DNA of 64,000 nucleotides from Spirochaetia bacterium. Its GTDB lineage: Bacteria; Spirochaetota; Leptospiria; Leptospirales; Leptonemataceae. The position numbers were made by a program, and so were the translations under genes. The notes under the pieces are model-generated. The model searched no databases. It was not told the DNA's origin and saw only the letters and a list, made by a program, of their open reading frames with translations. Where the stretch lies: contig JAIOPQ010000001.1 in NCBI GenBank assembly GCA_021413825.1, positions 24,319-88,318 of the forward strand. The letters run 5' to 3'. Within the stretch, counting starts at the first letter, position 1; every line of letters begins with the position of its first letter. Below, piece by piece: positions 1 to 9,660 of the stretch.

Positions 1-1433
1 GGGACAGCCTTTACGGTCAAATGATCACGCAACGCCATCGAAAGAATTTCCCCTGCATCTGGAATGCGCGGAAACGGACTCTCTGATCTAAAATCAAAAA
101 CCAGGATGCGATGGGGTGTTCGAATCACGTTTGCGCGTGACCCGTTATTCGATATTGTAAGTAAATTTTCCCGCATTGCCAGATCGCGGTTCTTCTGACG
201 AAGAGCTTCATCGATTCTAAATTGAACGGATGGACTGTCATCCAATTCACGCAGCCTAAGCAACCCGTCCAGGTAACCTTCATAATTGCCCTCGCGCATT
301 GCTCGATCGATTTCAATATTCAATGATTCTTTACCAGGCATGAATTCTAAGGCTCTTCTGGCGTGGAAATCGCGTAGATCAGTACGACCGGCTCTGGTTG
401 CAAAGGACATAAGGTTCAAATGAAATCGACCAACGCTTCGTCGGGCTTCCAGACCACCGGTTCCTTCATTTGAAGCCAGGAACTGTTCGTATCTGTAGCG
501 AATGAGGGAATCTTCCGGTGCAAGGCGCAATGCCTGTTGAAATCCATGCAGCGCCTCGGCAGGCTGCTTGCCACCGCTGAGCACCGCACTCAAATACTGC
601 CACTGAGCATTCTGTGGTTCCTGCTCGATTAGGGAACGAACACGGCCGAGAGTGTCACCTGTCTGACCTGAGTACATTTCAAGCAGAATCAGGTTCTTCT
701 GTGCTGGAACATTGTCTTCGGAAATATCGAGTGCGGTGCGATAGGAACGTTTTCCAATTTCAACGAGACGCCTGCGCTCGACTGGATCCTTTTCAGTGAG
801 CAGTCGCCTAAAAGCTATGTCCCCTTCAGCCAGATGAACTTCAGGATTTTCTGGATCAATCCGACGCGCCCGCGCAATGTAGCTTGCTGCTTTCTGTGTT
901 CTACTTCTGTCCGTCTCAAGAACCGCAAGTGAAAGCAAGCTTGGCAAATGGAGTGGATTTTTTTTAAGCGCGCGATCAAAATATCCGGCTGCAAGATCTT
1001 TTCTGCCAAGGCGCCAGTGCAAATCACCTCTGGCGTGCAGCGCATTTTCGTTGGAGGGATCACGGGCTTCCGCTTTCTTGAGTACCACGTCTGCCGCTGC
1101 TAGATTGCCACTTAACGTCAAAACCCTGGCATTCCCAATCAGTGCTCGAGTATTTTCAGCTTCCTGTGTTAGAACGCGTTCGTAGCTTTGCCTGGCGCGC
1201 GCAAGATCGCCTAACTGTAGACTCAAATCCCCATCTGCAAGCGCAGCTTCGCGATAGGATGGGTTAATTTCAAGGGCTCGCCTAAAATAGAATCGCGCAT
1301 TCTCCCGATCACCGCGCGCAAGGGCGCTCACTCCATCCTGATACACCTTTGAAGCACTCTCAGCCTGGAGCTGGCCCATTGCCAGAAACAGCGTCAGACA
1401 GATCAGGGATCTATTCAGCCCTTGACGGAACAA
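1..1433 (-). CDS. TPR-repeat protein with signal peptide, truncated by the left window edge
   Basis: Manual minus-strand translation from TTG at 1433 (ILFRQGLNRSLICLTLFLAMGQLQAESASKVYQDGVSALARGDRENARFYFRRALEINPSYREAALADGDL...). AAGGAGG lies just upstream of the TTG. Open to position 1. Confidence 0.75.
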   Translation of the reverse strand, partial: MFRQGLNRSLICLTLFLAMGQLQAESASKVYQDGVSALARGDRENARFYFRRALEINPSYREAALADGDLSLQLGDLARARQSYERVLTQEAENTRALIGNARVLTLSGNLAAADVVLKKAEARDPSNENALHARGDLHWRLGRKDLAAGYFDRALKKNPLHLPSLLSLAVLETDRSRTQKAASYIARARRIDPENPEVHLAEGDIAFRRLLTEKDPVERRRLVEIGKRSYRTALDISEDNVPAQKNLILLEMYSGQTGDTLGRVRSLIEQEPQNAQWQYLSAVLSGGKQPAEALHGFQQALRLAPEDSLIRYRYEQFLASNEGTGGLEARRSVGRFHLNLMSFATRAGRTDLRDFHARRALEFMPGKESLNIEIDRAMREGNYEGYLDGLLRLRELDDSPSVQFRIDEALRQKNRDLAMRENLLTISNNGSRANVIRTPHRILVFDFRSESPFPRIPDAGEILSMALRDHLTVKAV

Positions 1434-3453
1434 AATACCCTCCTTCTGCAGAACCCGTCATTCCCTGATGTGCCACGTCCACTCTTAGCTCAATATAACG
1501 ATCAGCAAGATCTGCCGTAAGGTTTGAATGATAGGTAAGAATATAGCGTTCATCACGTCTGGCTCGGATCTTGGGATATAGATCCCGAATGGCTGTATCA
1601 TCGTAGGCCCTGATGTATTCCCCTCCCGTAGCTGTTGCAAGGGACTTGTATGTTTCAGTAACGTCAGGCGACTGCCCCATCTCAAAGGAGATCACATAGA
1701 TTGGAATCCCTTGCGCCCGGGCAAAAAATTCAATTCTTTCCGATGGATATTGATGAAACGGATGCCGCTCAGCTCCTGAAACAAGAACAATCACAGCACG
1801 CGGTCCCATGGCTGTGACAAGCCTGGAAAGGCTTTCAACAATGCCCTTACCCACATCTGGCCTATCTATAACTTCACCCTCTGTAATTGATCTGATAATC
1901 TCACGCCGCTGTAAGCCCTCATAGACTGAGCGCACCGTTTCCCCCGCCCGAATGACGGCAATTCGATCTGAAATTCTAATTGGCGCCAGGATCTTGCCAA
2001 GTAGCGAGCTCAGGATTTCCTTTTGTTCCGGCTCCGCAAGAGTAGCATCGCTTTCTTTGACGAACATCAGGTTTACGCGGCTCTGATAGTTATCCATACT
2101 ATCCGTGCTTGTCCCACGGATGAAGCGATCGTTTTCAAAGATCCTAATTTCATTTCTAGTCAGCCCAGGCATCTGCGATCCAAGACGATTTCGCATCTGA
2201 ACGAAGATAGCAATGTCCGGAAATGAACTGGTATCCACACGCTCCACGCGACAGTCAAGGTTGCTGATTCGCAATGCTTCCGGCATAAACACATGAATGC
2301 GCCCGGATCCAAATTCTGAAACATACAACACACCATTGGAATCCGTGCGCGCTGAAAATGGCCTGGTCCAGCTCAGGGGTTGATCGTCTTTGGTGCGAAC
2401 TTCCAGTTTATTCCAGCTCTTTTCCACCAGATCGTAGAATAGGACGCCCGCTTCTTCGTCTGCGACGATTAGCCGCCTATCAGCAAATGAAACACCGCGC
2501 GGTTTAGACATTAGATTGGACTCGATCTGGTCCTGGTAATTTCCATCTTCATCAAAAACAAGAATGCGCGATGAGTTACGATCTGCAATATAGAGCAACC
2601 CTTGATCGAGTGCAACACCAGCTGGAAAGGTAAGACCAGCATCTTCAGCGAGGAATGTTAAGAGATATTTCCCGGTTAGATCAAATTTCTGAACGCGTTT
2701 GTTTCCACTATCAGTTACAAAAATTGCATTTGAACTCACAACCACACCGGCTGGTCCGCGAAATTGTCCGGGGCCGCTACCGGTTCCCCCAAATGACAGC
2801 AGTTCGGAGCCGTCCAGATCCATGATGCGAATTCTATCGTCGCTGTAGTCTGCAATATATACTTTATCGCCGACTAACGTCAGTCCAACGGGACCCTTAA
2901 AGCGATCGAATAACCTTCCCCGAATCTGACGAAACGCCGTTGTGCCGGGGTTTGATACAATTAGATTGGCACTTCCGGAAAACAGAAAATACAGATTGCC
3001 CTGTGAATCCACGGCACTATCAACCGGACGCTCTGCGCTCATCTCCGGAAAATCCAGTTTTCCAAACGAGCGGTAGTGAATGTAAGGACCAACGTTCTTA
3101 AATCCATTCAGCTTGAAGCGAAGTAAATCGCTGCGCATCCGAATCAGTGGATAAGAACCCTCTGAAACTCGATCGAGAAACTCCCATTGTTCAAGTGCGC
3201 TATTCCATTCACCTGAATAATAGTTGGCATCTCCCAGGTATCTGCGCGCCAAATGAAAATACGAAACCTTGTTCAGGGATTTGTAAAAGAACTCGCGGGC
3301 TGCAGCATATTGACCTGCATTATAAAACGTGATTCCTTTTCTAAATGAGTCGCGTGCTTCCTCTTCTTTGATTCTTAGAGACGGCAAATTCTGGGAAAAT
3401 GCCGGGGAAAACAACAGAAAGGCAATGCACAGATACTGCACTTTAGGAGACAT
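1411..3453 (-). CDS. Exported TPR / NHL-type beta-propeller / VWA-like protein
   Basis: ORF 1411..3573. Likely start at MSPKVQYLCIAFLLFSPAFSQ (signal peptide). TPR-like FRKGITFYNAGQYAAAREFF, repeated NHL-like blades, C-terminal VWA-like segment (RAVIVLVSGAE...IPIYVISFEMG). Confidence 0.7.
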   Translation of the reverse strand: MSPKVQYLCIAFLLFSPAFSQNLPSLRIKEEEARDSFRKGITFYNAGQYAAAREFFYKSLNKVSYFHLARRYLGDANYYSGEWNSALEQWEFLDRVSEGSYPLIRMRSDLLRFKLNGFKNVGPYIHYRSFGKLDFPEMSAERPVDSAVDSQGNLYFLFSGSANLIVSNPGTTAFRQIRGRLFDRFKGPVGLTLVGDKVYIADYSDDRIRIMDLDGSELLSFGGTGSGPGQFRGPAGVVVSSNAIFVTDSGNKRVQKFDLTGKYLLTFLAEDAGLTFPAGVALDQGLLYIADRNSSRILVFDEDGNYQDQIESNLMSKPRGVSFADRRLIVADEEAGVLFYDLVEKSWNKLEVRTKDDQPLSWTRPFSARTDSNGVLYVSEFGSGRIHVFMPEALRISNLDCRVERVDTSSFPDIAIFVQMRNRLGSQMPGLTRNEIRIFENDRFIRGTSTDSMDNYQSRVNLMFVKESDATLAEPEQKEILSSLLGKILAPIRISDRIAVIRAGETVRSVYEGLQRREIIRSITEGEVIDRPDVGKGIVESLSRLVTAMGPRAVIVLVSGAERHPFHQYPSERIEFFARAQGIPIYVISFEMGQSPDVTETYKSLATATGGEYIRAYDDTAIRDLYPKIRARRDERYILTYHSNLTADLADRYIELRVDVAHQGMTGSAEGGYFVPSRAE

Positions 3454-3499
3454 AATACAGACCCAGCGTCCACGCCCGAACGTGGTCAGCAATACTTTT

Positions 3500-4354
3500 T
3501 TAAGGGCTTCCGAAGGCTTTAGGAGGCAATCCCAGCTGCTCGCGCAGGCGCTGATTCTCGTTAAACAGGTCAATCAGCTCCTTGTCTGTGTAATTTCTGA
3601 GCCTCTCCATTGCAACGATCACCTTCTCGCGTTCAATGCCCTCTCTGCGACTGAACTCAAGGGCAGTCTCGGTGGCTGAAACCTGCTCTTTCATCTGGAA
3701 TAGTTCCTGGTCGCGGAATTGACTCAGCCGCTCATATGCAGCAAGAGTTGTCTTTAGCTCCAGCATCTCATGATCTTTGAGATTGAGGGTCTTTTCCATT
3801 GCCTCCATGACACTGTGCTCGAACCGCTTTTGCGAACGCTCGAATTCGAGGAGGGCTTCATATGCTTTGGATGACTCCTGCGCCGATTTCAGCTCTGCGC
3901 GGGTAAGGTTTAGCATCTTATCGAACAGACCAGATTGTTCGCGCACGTCTTCTGAAAGCCGAAAGACCACCTGGCGGTAATATTCGATCCTTAGAACCAG
4001 CTCGAGAATCAGCTTCAAATGCCCGGGACGAACTGAATCATCCAGCACAAGCAGGTTCATGCTGTGACGATCGGGCCTGTAGTCCTGATAATCAGTCTGG
4101 GAAAGAATTAGAATACGTGGGAAATCGCGCAACTGCGGCGTAGATTCGATTAGATTTCGCATTGCAGCGAGGCCGCCCCGTTCCCCCTGAATCAGGAATA
4201 CATGCAGAAACTCTGGCTCTGGCTGGACTGTGGAAAGGGCTGCCGGGGCAATTTCAACCAGCTCGAAGGCGATTGAATCCTGTTTACGAAAATCGAGTGG
4301 AAACCTGCGCCCCTCAGATACATGCCAGATTTTCTGCGATTTCATTCGGGTCAT
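3500..4354 (-). CDS. Unknown protein, receiver-like N-terminus plus long coiled coil
   Basis: 284 aa ORF; N-terminal half alternates hydrophobic strands (FLHVFLIQGERGG, FPRILILSQTDYQ), C-terminal half is heptad-rich and charged. Confidence 0.5.
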   Translation of the reverse strand: MTRMKSQKIWHVSEGRRFPLDFRKQDSIAFELVEIAPAALSTVQPEPEFLHVFLIQGERGGLAAMRNLIESTPQLRDFPRILILSQTDYQDYRPDRHSMNLLVLDDSVRPGHLKLILELVLRIEYYRQVVFRLSEDVREQSGLFDKMLNLTRAELKSAQESSKAYEALLEFERSQKRFEHSVMEAMEKTLNLKDHEMLELKTTLAAYERLSQFRDQELFQMKEQVSATETALEFSRREGIEREKVIVAMERLRNYTDKELIDLFNENQRLREQLGLPPKAFGSP

Positions 4355-4387
4355 TGTCCTTCATTTTTGAACCTTGAAAACAATTAT

Positions 4388-6184
4388 TCACGTTGTTTTT
4401 GATTTCCTGAAGAGTCTGCTTATCCGGTTCTGGACGATAGACTTGAACGCCTGCGCTACGCGCCCCACGGGCCTAAAGAGCGGAGCTGCCTTTCCAAGGA
4501 CGTTTCCAATGCGTACAAGCTGCCTTTCAACGATAGGTGGCCGGAGTTTGCGGAGAGTTTTTCGCAGTCGTTGCTTGAACCCCTCCGTTCGTGAGGCCAT
4601 TACGTACATTCCCATGAACGCAACAGCTACATTTGGCGCCCAGCCTCCAACAGCAGCGCTGACTTTTCCGGATTCTGCAAAATTGGTTCCCACGGCCACA
4701 AGCCCGAAGTAGCCCACGCAGACCGAAAGGGCCAGGCCAAAGCTCATTCCGCGACCAGATCGCTTTACAACCAGTCCAAGTGGAAACGATATGAAGAAGA
4801 AAATCATGCAGGCAACTGCCTTTGCAATCCTGGTCTGAATCTCAAGCTTGAATTTGCGTTCAGAAACAGCAGCGTTCTCAATGAAGAATCTCAATTGAAA
4901 TGTAAGGGTAATTGTATTCTGCCATTGATCGGGTGTTGGTCCACCCGGTTTGCCTACGTTATTTCCATTGATCATCATCCAGGTCATATTCTGCTGTAAC
5001 AACTGCTTCATCTGTTCCATGGCAGGCAGTTTGATTGTCATTCCGGGCTGCATCTTGTCCATCTTTGCTGCACCAGCAGCGGGACCAATGATCTGCATTG
5101 GATCTATCTCAGTTCCACCTTCCTCAAGCTTACGAATAAATTCAAAGAGTTCAAAGAATGTGTAATTCTCCGGCCGTACGTTCAGCTGCCCAAGGGCGCG
5201 CGGCGGCGGTGGGATTACATAGTCCATACTACCGTTTGTAAAATTTGTTGTCTGGACGCGCGATAGATCCTCTGAAATTTCTATGATGAAACCCTTATTC
5301 AAACGCAGCAGCGATTCTTTATTGCTGTCCTCGTTTTGAACTTCTTGCGGCTTCATTGGAAGCTGCGACGGATCAATGCCTGGCGGAAGGTCACTTACGG
5401 GCTCTGGTTCGGCCGGTTCGACTGGCTCCGGAGTTTTCTCGCGCTCGATTAGCTGGCCGGTCTCTGCATGCACAATCTGCGTAATAAATCCATCTCCAAT
5501 GGGAATAAACATATTTCGCACTGCAATCCGCTCAGAGTTCTGATCGTTTACGCTGTTTACCCATTCGCGGATATGAACTTCCTTTAGAATCTCATTTTCG
5601 CGTTGGCCTGCGTAGATGTCCTGGCCTTTCAGGCTGACTCCGTCCATCTTTGCATTTCCCAGGAATCGGCCCGTCTTAACGAGCGTGAGGCTATGATACG
5701 ACTTCAGCCAGTTTTCAAAATTCTCGCGCGCTTTTGCACTGACTGGTCCATAATACAAATTCATAAACGCGACCAGGCATGTGGTCAAAAATCCAGTGAA
5801 CAGAAACACTACGTAAATGCGGGGAAAGCTGACCCCTGCGGAGCGCATTGCTACGATTTCAGAATCGCCAGAAAGCCTGCCTGCAGCCAGGATCCCACCA
5901 AATAGACATGCGATCGGAATTGCCTGCGTGATCTTTTCTGAAATCAGATTGAATAGATAAAACAGAACCTTATGAATTGCAATTCCCTTACCCAACAGTT
6001 CTACAACTATGTCTTTCAAAACGATCGACATAAAAAGCGTGGTTAGAATAAGCAAACATACCAGAAACGGTACAAGGATTTCCAGGAATATATAACGATC
6101 CAGAATCCGCGGTTTTAGTTTTCCGATGACCCGTAAAAAGGATGCAGGTAAACTGCGCAAAGTAGCAGAATTAATGAAACTCAA
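4388..6184 (-). CDS. LptF/LptG family permease with enlarged periplasmic region
   Basis: RILDRYIFLEILVPFLVCLLILTTLFMSIVL N-terminal helix, C-terminal TM bundle FPLGLVVKRSGRGMSFGLALSVCVGYFGL. TTG start. Confidence 0.8.
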   Translation of the reverse strand: MSFINSATLRSLPASFLRVIGKLKPRILDRYIFLEILVPFLVCLLILTTLFMSIVLKDIVVELLGKGIAIHKVLFYLFNLISEKITQAIPIACLFGGILAAGRLSGDSEIVAMRSAGVSFPRIYVVFLFTGFLTTCLVAFMNLYYGPVSAKARENFENWLKSYHSLTLVKTGRFLGNAKMDGVSLKGQDIYAGQRENEILKEVHIREWVNSVNDQNSERIAVRNMFIPIGDGFITQIVHAETGQLIEREKTPEPVEPAEPEPVSDLPPGIDPSQLPMKPQEVQNEDSNKESLLRLNKGFIIEISEDLSRVQTTNFTNGSMDYVIPPPPRALGQLNVRPENYTFFELFEFIRKLEEGGTEIDPMQIIGPAAGAAKMDKMQPGMTIKLPAMEQMKQLLQQNMTWMMINGNNVGKPGGPTPDQWQNTITLTFQLRFFIENAAVSERKFKLEIQTRIAKAVACMIFFFISFPLGLVVKRSGRGMSFGLALSVCVGYFGLVAVGTNFAESGKVSAAVGGWAPNVAVAFMGMYVMASRTEGFKQRLRKTLRKLRPPIVERQLVRIGNVLGKAAPLFRPVGRVAQAFKSIVQNRISRLFRKSKTT

Positions 6185-6199
6185 AAAGAGACTCCGTCA

Positions 6200-7246
6200 T
6201 TGAAAGCCGTCATAATTCAAACAGCATTCCTCGGCGATGCAATACTGACTACACCGATGTTCGCCGCATTCAAGCGTTTTTTTAAGGATTCAAAACTTAC
6301 AGCCGTACTCAGGCCAGACGGAGCACAATTACTTCAGGGATTGCCAGCACTCGATGAAATTATTGCCTACGACAAAAAGAAAAAGCATCGCGGCATTTCT
6401 GGAATTCGAAAGCTCGCAACTGAGCTGCGCGAACGAGAATTTGATGTTCTGCTCTCCCCTCATGATTCGCATCGCACAAGCTTTGTGGCAATGTTTTCAA
6501 AAATTCCAGAACGCTACGGATTCAAGGATGCAGGTTTCGCGCGGCTCGCTTATAACCGCAGACTGGAACGCCACGGCGGCCTTCCTGAAATAAAACGACT
6601 GTTGCATTTTCTCGATGATTCAATCGCGCCTGGAGCCGCTGAATTCTCCACACAACTGTCCCTGGTGGAAGACAAGGCTTCCATTCAAGAAGCTGAGGCG
6701 CTCCTTCGCAAACACGAAGCGCTCAGGCCAATTCTACTCGCCCCTTCATCCGTCTGGCCAACCAAACGCTGGACTCCCTACGGCTTTGCGGAGCTTGCAG
6801 CCAAACTGGTTCGCAGGTATAAGACAAAAATTCTCCTCGTTGGTGCGCCTGGAGATCGTGAAATCTGTGATTCGGTTCAATCGTTTTTGAAAGAACTGCA
6901 GCCGCACTTTGTTCAGGAAAAAGTTGAAACCGTTGCCGGAGACACAAGCCTGCGGGGCTTCTACAGCCTCGTCAAGCGCTCAAGGCTACTCATCTCAAAC
7001 GATTCAGCTCCCGTCCACTATGCCTGTGCTGCTGGCATTCCACTGGTTGCAGTCTTTGGTCCGACTACACAATCCCTGGGATACGCACCTATCACTAAAA
7101 ACTCGCGCATAGCCGAACTCGACCTGGCGTGCCGGCCTTGCGGAACGCACGGCGGACTTGTGTGTCCGCTCGGCCATTTTAGGTGCATGAAGGAACTCAC
7201 TGCTGATTCAATTATGGAACAGGTGCAGGCTCTAATAGACCAGTGA
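6200..7246 (+). CDS. Glycosyltransferase family 9 (heptosyltransferase-like)
   Basis: MKAVIIQTAFLGDAILTTPMFAAFKRFF; LLISNDSAPVHYACAAGIPLVAVFGPTTQSLGYAP is the GT9 signature. TTG start. Confidence 0.85.
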   Translation: MKAVIIQTAFLGDAILTTPMFAAFKRFFKDSKLTAVLRPDGAQLLQGLPALDEIIAYDKKKKHRGISGIRKLATELREREFDVLLSPHDSHRTSFVAMFSKIPERYGFKDAGFARLAYNRRLERHGGLPEIKRLLHFLDDSIAPGAAEFSTQLSLVEDKASIQEAEALLRKHEALRPILLAPSSVWPTKRWTPYGFAELAAKLVRRYKTKILLVGAPGDREICDSVQSFLKELQPHFVQEKVETVAGDTSLRGFYSLVKRSRLLISNDSAPVHYACAAGIPLVAVFGPTTQSLGYAPITKNSRIAELDLACRPCGTHGGLVCPLGHFRCMKELTADSIMEQVQALIDQ

Positions 7247-7266
7247 TTCAAAAACAGGGGATTGAG

Positions 7267-7333
7267 CCACAGATGGATAGGGATAGAGCTGATCAGGAAT
7301 AAACCATCGGCGCGCATTTGCGTCCATCTGTGG
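7267..7333. repeat. Imperfect palindromic intergenic element with CCACAGATGGA / TCCATCTGTGG ends
   Basis: 11-bp perfect inverted repeat, 7267-7277 versus 7323-7333, between convergent genes. Confidence 0.7.
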
Positions 7334-7368
7334 TCAAGTCCTTCGTGGCCTATTTGTTTTAAACCGAA

Positions 7369-8190
7369 TCAAAAAACCAGGAAATCACCCGGATCAATTA
7401 CTTTTCCCTTCATCCGAATTTCATAGTGAAGATGCGGCCCGTTAGACGCTCCTGTGCTGCCTGAATATCCAAGCAGTTGACCTGCCCGGATCTCCTGACC
7501 CGTCTTTACAGAGAGAGCGCGAAGATGTCCGTACAACGTCTCATAGCCCGAAGAATGCAGAAGTATTACGTGATTTCCGTAGCCATAAGGCGACTGGACT
7601 GCAGCCTTCACAACACCATCTGCAGACGCAATCACAGGTGTCCCAAAGTTGGCGCGTAAATCGACCCCTGGATGGAATTCACGCGATCCAAAAACTCCAA
7701 ACACTGCACCACGCGTCCCATAACCGGAATTCAAAAATAGTGCGTCAAGTTTTAGCGGCCATGCATGTGGAATCTCTCGAAAAAAGCCCGAGTATACCCC
7801 GGAATAATCCGCATTCGATCTGAGCGTGCTCAATACACGATGGATAGGTTTTTGCTGCACGGGGGCCTGGTCGTCCATATAGAACTGGCGAATGCCTGAA
7901 GGCTGATCCTGGAAAATGGTATGGATTTCACGCTGGCGCGATTCTAGAAGGACCAGCAATTGAACATTGTCCTTTACATCCCGGAAGAGCGCGCGCTTTT
8001 TAGGATCGGTAATCGTGTCTTCCTGCGAGGCTGCTTCGTTTTCAAACAGGCTGAACAATACAAGAATGGTCAGAGAAACCACAAACAGGCCGATTGCATG
8101 GCCCAGGTATCTGGAAAACTGCGGCAGGCGAATGCGAATAACGTGCGATGAATTAGCGATGTACGATCGGGGTTTCTGAGCGGACACCAT
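7369..8190 (-). CDS. M23-family metallopeptidase with N-terminal TM helix
   Basis: FGSREFHPGVDLRANFGTPVIASADGVV...GNHVILLHSSGYETLYGHL...GSTGASNGPHLHYEIRMKGKVIDP. Likely start MVSAQKP at 8190 within the longer ORF. Confidence 0.85.
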   Translation of the reverse strand: MVSAQKPRSYIANSSHVIRIRLPQFSRYLGHAIGLFVVSLTILVLFSLFENEAASQEDTITDPKKRALFRDVKDNVQLLVLLESRQREIHTIFQDQPSGIRQFYMDDQAPVQQKPIHRVLSTLRSNADYSGVYSGFFREIPHAWPLKLDALFLNSGYGTRGAVFGVFGSREFHPGVDLRANFGTPVIASADGVVKAAVQSPYGYGNHVILLHSSGYETLYGHLRALSVKTGQEIRAGQLLGYSGSTGASNGPHLHYEIRMKGKVIDPGDFLVF

Positions 8191-8860
8191 CTTTGTAATT
8201 GGATTCCACGTAGACCCGCCCGTCCGGATAGAAGCTCCGGAGCTTGCCGTCGAGCGCCCCGTTAACATAGTTCTCTTCTCTAAGTAAAGTGCCATCGGGG
8301 TAGTAGTATAGCCATCGACCAACAACGGTGTCTTTTTGATACTGACCGCGTAAAAGCGGACGGCCATTTGGATGGTATCGTGTCACCGGTCCCTCATAAT
8401 AGCCAGCCTTAAATCCCCCCTCTTCTTCCAGCCTGCCATCCGGATAATAACGCCTGTAGGTGCCATTTTCATTCCCGTAATCATGGGTTACGAGGAATAT
8501 GAAGTCCCGTTTAGGCTCCTGCGCATACGTCATGCTCAGATATAGCCGACCCTTTTCGTCGTAGAAATTCCAGATTCCATCCCGCCAATCGCGTACGAAT
8601 TCACCCTGCGAAAGCGTTTGTTTGGCCCCAGGAGAGTAGTAAGCCCAGTGACCGGTCCGTTCGCCCAATGGCCCCACTGGACCCTTGGAATAGAGCGACC
8701 CATCAGAATAATACGTAACTGATTCCTGGGCTGTCTTCAGACTCCACAGGCCAGTCCGGCGATCGCGATCTGCTTCGGCTGGAATCGAGGCTGGCCTCGG
8801 TGGTTCTTTGAGCCGCTGGCAGGCCAGAACTGCAAGCAAACAAGCGGCGAACATTCGCAT
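8153..8860 (-). CDS. MORN-repeat (YwqK-like) lipoprotein
   Basis: Repeated YYPDGRLEEEGGFKAGYYEGPVTRYHPNGRPLLRGQY; lipobox MRMFAACLLAVLAC. Confidence 0.7.
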   Translation of the reverse strand: MRMFAACLLAVLACQRLKEPPRPASIPAEADRDRRTGLWSLKTAQESVTYYSDGSLYSKGPVGPLGERTGHWAYYSPGAKQTLSQGEFVRDWRDGIWNFYDEKGRLYLSMTYAQEPKRDFIFLVTHDYGNENGTYRRYYPDGRLEEEGGFKAGYYEGPVTRYHPNGRPLLRGQYQKDTVVGRWLYYYPDGTLLREENYVNGALDGKLRSFYPDGRVYVESNYKDGVRSETPIVHR

Positions 8861-9660
8861 CAGTGAACCCGGAACTCTTTGTCCTTGAGGGTTGTGCCGG
8901 ATTCATCAAGCACTTCCACATGATACTGACCCGGATCGAGCGGGCCTTTGAAATAAACATAGTTTGCTGTGCGTGGTGGCTTCTGTCCCAGGATTGCCTG
9001 CTCTTCAGCCTGCCCCCCGTCAACGCGATCGACCTTTACTTTGATATAGGTTGCTTTGAGCTTTTCTTCCGGCCACTGAAAGCGAATATGAACGTCATGG
9101 CCTGCACTCAGGGTTGGCTCAGTTCCCGCAAGGTCCTCGACATTTTCTGCAGTGATTTCCTGCGAGGAAACAGCTAACATGTATTTTGGTCCAAACAACC
9201 AGCCGCCAGCATAGTACACGCCGAAGCCAAGGACAACGACCAATAGCCCACCGGCTATTAGCCTGGCTTTTCCGCCAACTCCACCGCCAGAAGTTCCACC
9301 ACCATCGGTGTAATCTTCCAGACGAATATCGCTAGAAATATTATAGATGGAATCTCTTCGGGATTTCTTCAGCTCCATGCGAGAGTGCTCCTTCTGCCCA
9401 GATTCTGATGGCTGGATACCGGGGGAAACGCTTTTTATTTGCTGTCTTTCCGGTATATGTTCTGACCGGTCTTCCTGGGTGTCTGCCGGAGGAGTTTGTG
9501 CCGACGCCTGGGGCGACTCTTGAACTGGCCCGGAAGTCGTTTCCGATCCGCGCATCTCGCGCACAAATTCCTGCATGTTAGACCGGGCTTCTTTTGCGCC
9601 CATCGATTCATCCAGACGCTTGCGCGCTGCTTCACCCAATTTATCCTTTTTCGATGCCAC
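8860..9660 (-). CDS. Single-TM protein with charged, low-complexity N-terminal region; unknown function
   Basis: 266 aa; MASKKDKLGEAARKRLDESMGAKEARSNMQEFVREMRG..., TM ARLIAGGLLVVVLGFGVYYAGGWLFG. Overlaps the end of the ParA gene by 20 nt. Confidence 0.6.
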   Translation of the reverse strand: MASKKDKLGEAARKRLDESMGAKEARSNMQEFVREMRGSETTSGPVQESPQASAQTPPADTQEDRSEHIPERQQIKSVSPGIQPSESGQKEHSRMELKKSRRDSIYNISSDIRLEDYTDGGGTSGGGVGGKARLIAGGLLVVVLGFGVYYAGGWLFGPKYMLAVSSQEITAENVEDLAGTEPTLSAGHDVHIRFQWPEEKLKATYIKVKVDRVDGGQAEEQAILGQKPPRTANYVYFKGPLDPGQYHVEVLDESGTTLKDKEFRVH

